Shown: positions 1-5,852 of the stretch, piece after piece | Numbering within the stretch: the first letter of the stretch is position 1 | Layout of the letters: every line of letters starts with the position of its first letter | Assembly: GCA_945918815.1 (NCBI GenBank) | Contig: CAMEIU010000098.1 | Location: 1-8,060, forward strand | DNA: 8,060 bases | Direction of reading: 5' to 3' | Source of the DNA: an uncultured Clostridia bacterium | GTDB taxonomy: Bacteria > Bacillota > Clostridia > Oscillospirales > Oscillospiraceae | Program-made: the position numbers and the translations under genes | The notes under the pieces: generated by a model | What the model was told of the DNA's origin: nothing | Databases searched by the model: none | Seen by the model: the letters and a program-made list of their open reading frames with translations, nothing else

Positions 1-39
1 AACTCAATCGCTTTTTTCTATACCCTTGGTCTCACATCA

Positions 40-55
40 ATTGTAATGCTACAAT
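40..55. promoter_or_regulatory. Inverted repeat with possible second ireB promoter
   Basis: ATTGTA and TACAAT form a perfect 6-bp inverted repeat with a 4-base centre. The right arm, preceded by TG and one base, also reads as an extended -10 box (TGcTACAAT, 47-55), with only a poor -35 (TTGGTC, 26-31, 18-base spacer). It could be an upstream promoter for ireB, an operator, or the end of regulation for a gene outside the window. Only the repeat itself is seen directly; the role is inferred. Confidence 0.3.
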
Positions 56-82
56 ATTTTACACAAAAAACCGTATCACCCC

Positions 83-111
83 TTTACAAGCCGGGTAAAA
101 TGGAGTAAGAT
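83..111 (+). promoter_or_regulatory. Promoter of ireB (sigma-A type)
   Basis: The -35 box TTTACA (83-88) and the -10 box TAAGAT (106-111) are separated by 17 bases, the ideal spacing. Transcription would start near 118, leaving a leader of about 30 bases before the ireB ribosome binding site. Confidence 0.6.
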
Positions 112-150
112 ACAAGATATGGTATCCTAACTGATAAGGAGGTAGGCCAA

Positions 151-396
151 ATGGAGGATAATACCATTAAGTTCATGGTCCCGGATGATTCCACCCAGGA
201 GATGAAAGCCATTCTCTCCGCTGTGTATCGTTCTCTGAGTGAGAAGGGTTATAATCCCATCAATCAAATTGTGGGCTATCTGCTTTCAGAGGACCCGACT
301 TATATCACCAATTATAACAACGCCCGCAGCTTGATCTGCAAGCTGGACCGCGACGAGCTGCTGCAGGAGCTTGTCCGGCACTACCTGTTCGATTGA
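151..396 (+). CDS. ireB: IreB family regulatory phosphoprotein (UPF0297)
   Basis: This 81-residue cytosolic protein matches the IreB/YrzL family in length and along its whole sequence. Examples are the segment PINQIVGYLLSEDPTYI (residues 36-52) and the end NNARSLICKLDRDELLQELV (56-75). In Enterococcus faecalis, IreB is phosphorylated near its N-terminus by the PASTA kinase IreK, dephosphorylated by IreP, and lowers cephalosporin resistance; Thr5 here is the likely equivalent site (inference). The start is set by AAGGAGGT at 136-143, 7 bases before ATG. It has its own promoter and is followed by a hairpin terminator. In many Firmicutes ruvX follows directly, but it does not here. The next genes concern the cell envelope, which suits a cell-wall stress regulator, though that link is only positional. 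Confidence 0.93.
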   Translation: MEDNTIKFMVPDDSTQEMKAILSAVYRSLSEKGYNPINQIVGYLLSEDPTYITNYNNARSLICKLDRDELLQELVRHYLFD

Positions 397-405
397 AGCC
401 ATCCC

Positions 406-442
406 GTATCAGGCGCCTGTCTCCTGGCCGCCTGATACTTTT
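406..442 (+). terminator. Terminator after ireB
   Basis: A perfect 10-bp stem (GTATCAGGCG at 406-415 with CGCCTGATAC at 429-438) encloses a 13-base loop and is followed by TTTTCTC. The T-tract is short, so termination may be partial. It separates ireB from the next promoter. Confidence 0.7.
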
Positions 443-504
443 CTCAGCATCTTGTACCTCGTCTTCCCTAAAACACAACATCCTGTCTTCCCCTGCATCT
501 CGGA

Positions 505-588
505 CCAATTGTAACAAATTGAAACTTTTTTAGAATTATGTCAATCGTACATTGACAAATAAAAAACAATGTGTTACAATTTGGTTAC
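505..588 (+). promoter_or_regulatory. Promoter with nested repeats for the 610-1839 operon
   Basis: A near-consensus promoter has TTGACA at 552-557, a 17-base spacer and TACAAT at 575-580. The -35 box lies inside a perfect inverted repeat, TGTCAAT (539-545) and ATTGACA (551-557). A direct repeat TGTTAC-N5-GGTTAC (572-577, 583-588) overlaps the -10 and resembles the WalR box TGTWAH-N5-TGTWAH with one mismatch. CCAATTGTAAC at 505-515 recurs inverted, with one extra base, at 573-584. Regulation by more than one protein is plausible; the WalR reading is inference, supported by the cell-wall hydrolase in the operon. Confidence 0.7.
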
Positions 589-609
589 ACTTTTCAATTG
601 GAGGTTTCT

Positions 610-900
610 ATGGCCGACCAAAAAGAATTTCTCACCTATCGGGGACGCCCCCTGATGAGAAAGGATAACCTGATCTACTACGGTTCCATGACCGACAAAT
701 ACATCGTGATGCTCCAGGTGCTGGAAAGCAAGGAGCAGAACGGCGTGAACCTGGCTACCAAGGTTTCCGTTCAGCTGCAGCTGACGGATCCCAACCTGAA
801 GGCCCGGGACCGCATTGTAAAAAAGAGCGAAAAAGACGGCTTTTACACGGCGTTGGATGTTGGCTGTGTTTGGCTGGAACGCGCGCTGGCTTCCAAGTAA
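610..900 (+). CDS. Conserved small protein of unknown function (Clostridia)
   Basis: This encodes 96 residues with no signal peptide or membrane segment, so it is probably cytosolic. It is mixed alpha/beta in character, with the pattern YRGRPLMRKDNLIYYGSM near the N-terminus, a polar middle, and a C-terminal helix ending in WLERALASK. I recall similar hypothetical proteins in Clostridia but can attach no named domain or function. ATG at 610 is chosen because GGAGG (600-604) lies 5 bases upstream. An in-frame GTG at 571 sits in the spacer and -10 of the promoter, before the expected transcription start, and cannot be used. The hydrolase gene begins 30 bases downstream with no terminator between them, so the two are probably cotranscribed. 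Confidence 0.75.
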   Translation: MADQKEFLTYRGRPLMRKDNLIYYGSMTDKYIVMLQVLESKEQNGVNLATKVSVQLQLTDPNLKARDRIVKKSEKDGFYTALDVGCVWLERALASK

Positions 901-930
901 GCCGTTTTAGGGAAGACACGGAGGTACATC

Positions 931-1839
931 ATGAGGAAACTCGCAAAGCTTTTGACCACGGCCCTGCTGGCCGTCTCCATTGTGGCGTCCATGATCGTGG
1001 GCGCCTCCGCCATTGAATTGAAGGCCGGCATCGGCATTGTGGAAACCAACGGCCTGCGCCTGAGAGCGAAGCCCAACACCGATGCGGAGATTTTGGCCAA
1101 CGCCGCCTATGGAGACAATGTGGTCATCATCCGCGAAGTGGACGGCTGGTACCTGGTGGATTATAACCTGCAGATCGGCTACATGTCCGCCGACTACATC
1201 ACCTTCAAGGAGAAGGAAAACGTCGAGCTGGGCTACGGTGTGGTGGAAGACGCCGCTGTCAATCTGCGTGATGCGCCCTCCTCCGACGGCGCGCTGCTGG
1301 CACAGCTGACTACCGGCGACACCGCCTACATCATCGGCCTCAACTGCGGCTGGTACAAGGTTCAGTACGAAGGCCAGACCGGTTACATCCGCTCTGACCT
1401 GCTGGCGCTGACCGAGACGCCTATCTACAACTCCACCGGCTCCGTGGGCGAAGCACCTGTGGTTCTCAGCGTGGGACAGCAGATTGTCAACTACGCCATG
1501 AACTTCCTGGGCACCCCCTACGTCTGGGGCGGCACCTCCACCAGCGGCTTTGACTGCTCCGGCTTTACCCAGTATGTCTACGCCCAGATGGGTTACACCA
1601 TCAAGCGCACCGCCCAGCAGCAGCTAAACGACAACGGCTATGCCGTCAGCAACCTGCAAGCCGGCGACCTGGTCTTCTTCTCCAACTCCTGCTCCACCAG
1701 CAATGTGACCCACGTAGGCATCTACATAGGAGACAACCAGTTCATCCACGCCGCCAACAGCGGAAGCGGCGTTAAGATCACCAGCCTCAGCGATGATTAT
1801 TACGCCTACCGCTACGTCGGGGCACGGAGAATTGTGTAA
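931..1839 (+). CDS. Secreted SH3-domain NlpC/P60 peptidoglycan hydrolase
   Basis: This 302-residue protein is predicted to be an exported endopeptidase that cuts peptide stems of peptidoglycan, typically the D-Glu to diamino acid bond. A signal peptide spans residues 1-27 (basic MRK start, hydrophobic core, likely cleavage after ASA). Two bacterial SH3 domains follow, at about 35-93 and 101-160, each with the NLRxxP/LRxxP and DGWYxV/CGWYKV type signatures, expected to bind the wall. A linker leads to the NlpC/P60 domain at 183-302. The catalytic triad is complete: Cys209 in FDCSGF, His261 in THVGIYIG and His273 in FIHAANSG; the LGTPYVWGG motif is also present. GGAGG (920-924) lies 6 bases before ATG. 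It is probably cotranscribed with the small gene upstream and ends at a strong terminator. The exact bond cut cannot be told from sequence. Confidence 0.93.
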   Translation: MRKLAKLLTTALLAVSIVASMIVGASAIELKAGIGIVETNGLRLRAKPNTDAEILANAAYGDNVVIIREVDGWYLVDYNLQIGYMSADYITFKEKENVELGYGVVEDAAVNLRDAPSSDGALLAQLTTGDTAYIIGLNCGWYKVQYEGQTGYIRSDLLALTETPIYNSTGSVGEAPVVLSVGQQIVNYAMNFLGTPYVWGGTSTSGFDCSGFTQYVYAQMGYTIKRTAQQQLNDNGYAVSNLQAGDLVFFSNSCSTSNVTHVGIYIGDNQFIHAANSGSGVKITSLSDDYYAYRYVGARRIV

Positions 1840-1852
1840 CAGTTCAATACAT

Positions 1853-1893
1853 AGCGCCCAAAGAAGGTCCTTCCCTTCTTTGGGCGCTTTTTT
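1853..1893 (+). terminator. Strong intrinsic terminator after NlpC/P60 gene
   Basis: A perfect 15-bp stem (1853-1867 with 1874-1888) closes a 6-base loop and runs straight into six T residues (1888-1893). This is a textbook rho-independent terminator, 13 bases after the stop codon. Confidence 0.95.
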
Positions 1894-2022
1894 CAGCTTT
1901 TTGAGACGAAGCAAATATACATGTAAATTGGGATTATGATTATCGGTTTGAATAAGCACACGAATTTTTATGACAGGGTTCTGTCTCACACTGTTATTTC
2001 TGTGAAATCGCACAATGCCCAC

Positions 2023-2111
2023 TGTAGGGCGCGGCGACTCGACGCGCCGTTTGGCAGCCGGTTCCATGACGCAGTGCCTACAGGCGGCACGTCCAGTGGC
2101 CGTGCCCTACA
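2023..2111. repeat. GC-rich palindromic intergenic repeat (type 1)
   Basis: The ends TGTAGGGC (2023-2030) and GCCCTACA (2104-2111) are perfect inverted repeats. Inside are further pairings: GGCGCG (2028-2033) with CGCGCC (2043-2048), and GTGCC (2075-2079) with GGCAC (2086-2090). The element could fold into a branched structure and looks like the dispersed palindromic repeats of gut Clostridia. It shares no obvious sequence with the other repeats in the window. Only one copy is visible, so calling it a repeat family member is inference. Confidence 0.5.
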
Positions 2112-2186
2112 TAAGCTTTTTCGCAACCATGACAGCGTCTTTGGATCCCTTGCAAGATAGTTGCCCTTGCTTATTTATCCCGATAG

Positions 2187-2266
2187 CCATAATTGGGATT
2201 TGTCGCACTGGCGCGGGAGCGCCCAAGGCTTCCGCGCCAGCAACACATCGTCAAATTCCAATTTGG
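2187..2266. repeat. Palindromic repeat copy A (short form)
   Basis: The core CTGGCGCGGGAGC (2208-2220) pairs with GCTTCCGCGCCAG (2228-2240) at 12 of 13 positions around a 7-base loop. Outer arms carry ATTGGGATTTGTCG on the left and CGTCAAATTCCAATTTGG on the right. Both arms align with the ends of the longer palindrome at 4209-4342. Copy A lacks that element's inner 50 or so bases and 8 bases (AGGTGTTG) of its left arm, so it looks like a shortened relative. It lies just upstream of the kinase promoter. Confidence 0.7.
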
Positions 2267-2280
2267 CGTCTTCTTTCCCC

Positions 2281-2308
2281 TTGCGAAAGTTTTTTCATCT
2301 GGTACAAT
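2281..2308 (+). promoter_or_regulatory. Promoter of kinase-flavoprotein operon
   Basis: An extended -10 box, TGgTACAAT (2300-2308), has a moderate -35 (TTGCGA, 2281-2286) 16 bases upstream. Transcription would start near 2315, about 30 bases before the kinase start codon and after the palindromic repeat. Confidence 0.5.
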
Positions 2309-2344
2309 AGAGGTAAGAATTTCTTGCATGCAAAGGAGCGGCCT

Positions 2345-3535
2345 ATGAATATTTTGATCTGCAACGTGGGCAGCACGTCTTTGAAGTACCAGCTGTTCCG
2401 CATGGACGAGGGAGAACAGGTTCTGGCGGCGGGCGGGGCCGAACGGGTTGGGGCGGTAAAAAGCCTGTTCTACCATAAGAACAACGTAGCCGGTGACAGC
2501 GTCCGGCAGGAGATGCCCCTCCCCTCCCACCGGGAGGCCATCTGCGCCATGCTGGAGCATCTTCTGGCGGGATGCATCGACTCTTTGGAGGAAATCTCCT
2601 GCGTGGGCTTCAAGGTGGTTCACGCCAAGGGCGTCACCGGCGTCCAGTATCTGACCGAAGAGGTGCTTCAGGCTATGGCGGATTTCAACGCCGTGGCCCC
2701 GGCCCACAATCCGCCCTATATCGCCGCCATCCGGCAGTTCCGGGAATTGATGCCGTCCACGCCCCTCCTCGGCAGCTTTGAGACCGGTTTCCATGCGCAA
2801 ATGCCGCCGGAGGCCTACCTCTATCCCCTGCCCGCCCAGCTCTGCCGGGACCGCGCCATCCGGCGATACGGCTTCCACGGAGCCTCTCACGAGTATCTGA
2901 CCGCTTGGGTCTCGGAAGCCATGGGCCGGAAGGACTTGAAGATTGTCTCCTGCCACCTGGGCGGCAGCGGCAGTCTGGCAGCGGTGAAAAACGGCGTCAG
3001 TGTTGACACCACCATGGGCATGGGCCTCCAGTGCGGCGTCATGCACAACAACCGCATCGGCGACATGGATCCCTACATCATCTTCTATCTGGTGGAAGAA
3101 TCCGGCATGACGTCGGAGGAGGTCAAGACCCTGCTCCAGACCAAGAGCGGCTTCTACGGCATGTCCGGCGGCGTCTCCAACGATCTGCGGGACATTGAGG
3201 AAGCGGCGAACCGGGGCAATGAAGACGCCCGGAACGCCATCCGTTCCTATGCCTACTCCATCAAGAAATACATCGGGGCCTATACCGCAGCCATTGGCGG
3301 ATTGGACGCCGTGGTCTTCGGCGGCGGCATCGGGCGCAACAGTCCCACAGTCCGGCAGATGTCCCTGGAGGGACTGGAATGTCTGGGAATCCGGGTGGAT
3401 GAAGAGAAAAACCAGCACGCCAAGGGCGGTGCGGACATCTCCGTTCCAGGAAGCCCGGTCAGAGTCTATGTAGTGGACACCAACGAAGAGATTATTGTGG
3501 CCCGCAAGGCCATGACGCTTTTACAGAAAGGATGA
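2345..3535 (+). CDS. Acetate/propionate-family kinase, divergent
   Basis: This 396-residue protein has the length and all main blocks of the acetokinase (ASKHA) family, which converts acyl-phosphate plus ADP to a short-chain acid plus ATP in the cytosol. Visible are Asn7 in NVGSTSLKYQ, His178 in YGFHGASHEY, the LGGSGS phosphate loop, VDTTMG, Arg237 in NNRIGDMDP, SGGVSNDLRDIE, KKYIGAYTAAIGGLDA, GGGIGRNS and the TNEE motif (379-382). Two departures stand out: the catalytic Asp of FDTxFH is Glu146 (FETGFH), and the Arg of GHRVVHGG is Lys90 (GFKVVHAK). AAAGGAG (2332-2338) lies 6 bases before ATG; an in-frame extension back to 2015 crosses repeats and the promoter and is rejected. The flavoprotein gene follows 5 bases later. 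Together with PduL of the convergent eut operon it could complete acetyl-CoA to acetate. Propionate, butyrate or another acid remains possible. Confidence 0.85.
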   Translation: MNILICNVGSTSLKYQLFRMDEGEQVLAAGGAERVGAVKSLFYHKNNVAGDSVRQEMPLPSHREAICAMLEHLLAGCIDSLEEISCVGFKVVHAKGVTGVQYLTEEVLQAMADFNAVAPAHNPPYIAAIRQFRELMPSTPLLGSFETGFHAQMPPEAYLYPLPAQLCRDRAIRRYGFHGASHEYLTAWVSEAMGRKDLKIVSCHLGGSGSLAAVKNGVSVDTTMGMGLQCGVMHNNRIGDMDPYIIFYLVEESGMTSEEVKTLLQTKSGFYGMSGGVSNDLRDIEEAANRGNEDARNAIRSYAYSIKKYIGAYTAAIGGLDAVVFGGGIGRNSPTVRQMSLEGLECLGIRVDEEKNQHAKGGADISVPGSPVRVYVVDTNEEIIVARKAMTLLQKG

Positions 3536-3540
3536 AATCT

Positions 3541-4161
3541 ATGAAAGTATTGTTGTTTAACGGCAGCCCCCACAAGCAGGGCTGCACCTATACCGCCTTG
3601 GCTGAGATCGCCAAAACCCTGAACGAGGCCGGAGTGGAGGCAGAAATCGTACAGGTTGGCTCCAAGGCTTTCCGGGGCTGCACCGCCTGCGGCGGCTGCG
3701 CCGAAAAAGGAGCCTGCGTGTTTGACGACGGCCTGAATGAGATTCTGGCGAAGGTCCGGGACGCCGACGGCTATGTGTTCGGAAGCCCGGTCTACTATGC
3801 CTCCGCCAACGGCACCCTAATCAGCTTCATGGACCGGCTGTTCTATGCGGGCGGCAGTTCGATGGCCCACAAGCCCGCCGCTGCTGTGGCCTCCGCCAGA
3901 AGGGCCGGAACCACCGTGACTGTGGATGAAATTCAAAAATATTTCACCATCAACCAGATGCCCGTCGTGTCCTCCACCTACTGGAATATGGTCCATGGCA
4001 GCCGCGCCGAGGACGTGCTTCAGGATGAAGAGGGCCTCCAGACCATGCGGAACCTGGGCCGGAACATGGCCTGGCTGCTCCAATGCATCGAGGCCGGAAA
4101 ACAGGCCGGAATCGATGCGCCAAAGGCGGAAAAGGGCCACAGAACGAACTTTATACGGTAA
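3541..4161 (+). CDS. Iron-sulfur flavoprotein / NADPH-dependent FMN reductase family
   Basis: This 206-residue protein has a flavodoxin-like fold. It starts with a beta strand and the FMN phosphate-binding loop GSPHKQGCTYTAL (residues 8-20), and has the second FMN segment GSPVYYASANGTLISFMDRLF (81-101). Between them Cys47, Cys50, Cys53 and Cys59 form a compact CX2CX2CX5C cluster, the pattern that binds a [4Fe-4S] cluster in the Isf family from Methanosarcina; Cys15 is also in the FMN loop. It probably passes electrons between ferredoxin or NAD(P)H and an unknown acceptor. ATG 3541 is preferred: AAAGGA (3527-3532) is well spaced for it and MKVLLFNGSP is the usual family start. ATG 3532, overlapping the kinase stop, would add three residues. 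It is cotranscribed with the kinase; the joint role is unknown. Confidence 0.85.
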   Translation: MKVLLFNGSPHKQGCTYTALAEIAKTLNEAGVEAEIVQVGSKAFRGCTACGGCAEKGACVFDDGLNEILAKVRDADGYVFGSPVYYASANGTLISFMDRLFYAGGSSMAHKPAAAVASARRAGTTVTVDEIQKYFTINQMPVVSSTYWNMVHGSRAEDVLQDEEGLQTMRNLGRNMAWLLQCIEAGKQAGIDAPKAEKGHRTNFIR

Positions 4162-4163
4162 GA

Positions 4164-4197
4164 CAAACGCCTCCAGGACACGTCTTGGAGGCGTTTG
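4164..4197 (+). terminator. Hairpin after flavoprotein gene, possible terminator
   Basis: CAAACGCCTCCA (4164-4175) and TGGAGGCGTTTG (4186-4197) form a perfect 12-bp stem with a 10-base loop, two bases after the stop codon. No run of T follows on either strand, so it may stabilise the mRNA end or stop transcription only weakly. Confidence 0.5.
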
Positions 4198-4208
4198 AAC
4201 TGCTTGGG

Positions 4209-4342
4209 AAATTGAGATTTATCGAGGTGTTGCACTGGCGCGGAAGCGCCCCAAAAGCCTTCCCATTGAGGGCGACAGCTTCCCCTCAAAGGGAAGCCTT
4301 GGGCGCTTCCGCGCCAGTGCAACACCTCGTCAATTTCAATTT
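4209..4342. repeat. 134-bp near-perfect palindrome, copy B (long form)
   Basis: Bases 4223-4250 and 4302-4329 are a perfect 28-bp inverted repeat containing GTTGCACTGGCGCGG. Inside it, 4259-4272 and 4283-4296 pair at 13 of 14 positions around a 10-base loop (4273-4282). Outside it, AAATTGAGATTTAT (4209-4222) is nearly the reverse complement of TCAATTTCAATTT (4330-4342). The element fills the gap between convergent genes, ending 10 bases from the eutQ stop. Its arms match copy A at 2187-2266. It encodes nothing and has no T-tract, so it is best read as a MITE-like or REP-like element that may also act as a two-way transcription barrier (inference). Confidence 0.85.
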
Positions 4343-4352
4343 GTCTGGTCGG

Positions 4353-4775
4353 TCAGGCTTGATTTTGCCAGTCGGCGGGGTAGGTCACATACAGGAACCG
4401 GGCCTTGTCGGGGGCGGAAAAGAGGATGCTGCTGCCTTTGGAAATCAGGATCGCTTCTCCCGGCGCGGCGGTGACGGCGTTTTGTCCATAGTAGACCGTC
4501 AGGCTGCCGGAGATCACATAGTCCACCTCGTCGTACTGGAGGGTCCAGGGGAAGGTGGTCTTCTCCATCTCCATAACGCCGCAGCCCAGGCGGGGGCTTT
4601 CGGAGAGGGAAAACAGATCGTGAGTATAGACCCGATGGTTCGGGTCGCCCGTGTCCAGCCGGTCCGCCTCCGTCACCCGGATCTGGGGTACCCGAGCCAG
4701 CTTCACCGGGCAGACCCCGGTCTGAGTTTCGTCCAGGATCTCTTGGATCAGCCGCTTTAATTCGTTTTTATCCAT
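4353..4775 (-). CDS. eutQ: Ethanolamine utilisation protein EutQ, short form
   Basis: The 140-residue product matches the C-terminal cupin domain of EutQ: FPWTLQYDEVDYVISG (75-90), a glycine-bearing turn, ISKGSSILFS (111-120) and RFLYVTYPADWQ (126-137). Salmonella EutQ has been reported to act as an acetate kinase in ethanolamine catabolism and is microcompartment associated. Enterobacterial EutQ is about 230 residues; this form lacks the first 90 or so. Instead it begins with a short amphipathic helix, NELKRLIQEILDE (4-16), and a linker, like an encapsulation peptide. ATG 4775 is chosen for AAGGAGG (4783-4789) at 7 bases; a longer frame to 4829 lies inside eutH. It overlaps the end of eutH by 8 bases and is the last gene of the operon before the palindrome. 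Confidence 0.92.
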   Translation of the reverse strand: MDKNELKRLIQEILDETQTGVCPVKLARVPQIRVTEADRLDTGDPNHRVYTHDLFSLSESPRLGCGVMEMEKTTFPWTLQYDEVDYVISGSLTVYYGQNAVTAAPGEAILISKGSSILFSAPDKARFLYVTYPADWQNQA

Positions 4776-5850
4776 TGGGTTTCCTCCTTGTGAGAACCAT
4801 GGCGACGGCCACGGCGGTGACGCCAGCAACCAGCTTCGCCGCGATCATGGGAAACAGCATTTCCGGCGCAAAGCCCGCCGTGAAGCCCAAATGGTCGCCG
4901 AAGACAAAGGCCGCTGACACGGCGAAGGCCACGTTCAGCACCTTGCCCCGGTCATCCATGTCTTTCATCATGCCGAACATGGGAATGGAGTTTGCCAGAG
5001 ACGCCACCATACCGGCGGCGGCCACATCGTTCATGCCCATTGCGCCGCCCAGTTTCATCAGGGGCTTGCGGAACACCTTGGTGATGACATAGACCAGCGG
5101 AAACGCGCCGGCCAGGACGATAGCGATGCCGCCAATGACCTCATAGCCCTCCGACAAGGGTGCCATGCCCGGAATCACCGTCAGACCTGTCAAGGCCTCT
5201 ACAATGGCGGCGGCAAGGCCGACGGTGATCAGAATGGTCACTGCCCGGCCGAAGATGGTGAAGCCCTTGATCATGATGTTCTCCGCCTTCCAAAGGCCCA
5301 GGGCGATGAGCAGTGCAAACAAGACAATGGGGACCAGGTTGCGGCAGACCATGGCAATGGGAAATCCAGCCAAGAGGCCGCCCACCAGGCCGCCGACGGG
5401 AATGGTGATGATCCCCGCCAGAACGCCCTTTGCCAGGAAAGGACGATCCTCCGCCCGGATGATGCCCAGGGCAACCGGAATGGTGAACACAATGGTGGCC
5501 CCCAGCATGGCCCCGATGATGGTGCCGCCAAACAGGCCAGCCTCCCGGCTCTCGGCCAGCTCCATGGAGAGGGCCGCGCCGCCCATGTCGTTGGCCAGGA
5601 TGGAGCCGGGAAACATGCCCGGGTCCGCGCCGAGAAACCGGTAGACCGGCACCACCACAGGCCGCAGAAGCTTTGCTAGCACCGGGGCCAGGCAGATGAT
5701 GCCCAGCATGGACAGGGCCAGAGATCCGAAGGTCATGATGCCGTTCTCAAACTCCTGTGCCAGGCCGAACCGTCCGCCGAAGATGCGGTCCAATGCGCCC
5801 AGGACCATGAAAATGGCCATGAGGTAGATGATGATTTCGTTGATGGACAT
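4768..5850 (-). CDS. eutH: Ethanolamine permease EutH
   Basis: The 360-residue protein is an integral membrane protein with about ten hydrophobic segments. It matches EutH along its length, including FPGSILANDMGGAALSMELA (79-98) near the first third, MGMNDVAAAGMVASLANSIP in the second half, and FGDHLGFTAGFAPEM near the C-terminus. EutH helps ethanolamine enter the cell, chiefly when the neutral form is scarce at low pH. E. coli EutH is about 400 residues, so this is somewhat short but has both ends intact. It starts 2 bases after the eutN stop, with only a weak AGGGA before ATG, so translation is probably coupled to eutN. The 3' end carries the ribosome binding site and start of eutQ. Confidence 0.95.
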   Translation of the reverse strand: MSINEIIIYLMAIFMVLGALDRIFGGRFGLAQEFENGIMTFGSLALSMLGIICLAPVLAKLLRPVVVPVYRFLGADPGMFPGSILANDMGGAALSMELAESREAGLFGGTIIGAMLGATIVFTIPVALGIIRAEDRPFLAKGVLAGIITIPVGGLVGGLLAGFPIAMVCRNLVPIVLFALLIALGLWKAENIMIKGFTIFGRAVTILITVGLAAAIVEALTGLTVIPGMAPLSEGYEVIGGIAIVLAGAFPLVYVITKVFRKPLMKLGGAMGMNDVAAAGMVASLANSIPMFGMMKDMDDRGKVLNVAFAVSAAFVFGDHLGFTAGFAPEMLFPMIAAKLVAGVTAVAVAMVLTRRKPNG

Positions 5851-5852
5851 GA

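Larger units (their letters stand above)
1894..2344. other. Non-coding region with two palindromic repeats and a promoter
   Basis: No gene is supported here. The reading frame open from 2015 into the kinase gene runs through both repeats and the promoter, so its first 110 codons are not credible coding sequence. The AT-rich part before 2022 contains only a small hairpin (GACAG 1972-1976 with CTGTC 1981-1985). The repeats at 2023-2111 and 2187-2266 and the promoter at 2281-2308 are listed separately. I see nothing interpretable in 2112-2186. Confidence 0.6.

Noticed and set aside
571..609. GTG start for the 96-residue protein
   Set aside because: The codon lies in the promoter spacer and -10 region, upstream of the expected transcription start; GGAGG precedes ATG 610.
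1972..1985. Small hairpin GACAG-ggtt-CTGTC as an operator or insertion sequence end
   Set aside because: Only 5 bp long, no partner copy in the window and no nearby transposase.
2015..2344. In-frame N-terminal extension of the kinase
   Set aside because: It runs through two palindromic repeats and the promoter, has no homology to kinases, and ATG 2345 has a well-placed AAAGGAG.
2171..3418. Long minus-strand reading frame of 415 codons
   Set aside because: It is antisense to the well-supported kinase gene and spans the repeat; its sequence matches no family and results from GC-rich codon use.
4209..4342. Palindrome as a classical intrinsic terminator
   Set aside because: No T-tract follows on either strand and it is much longer than usual terminators; it also has a related copy upstream of a promoter.
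4083..4760. Plus-strand frame across the palindrome and eutQ
   Set aside because: It is antisense to eutQ, starts inside the flavoprotein gene and reads through the palindrome.
5165..5644. Plus-strand frame opposite eutH
   Set aside because: Met/Ala/Pro-rich shadow of a membrane protein gene with no ribosome binding site.
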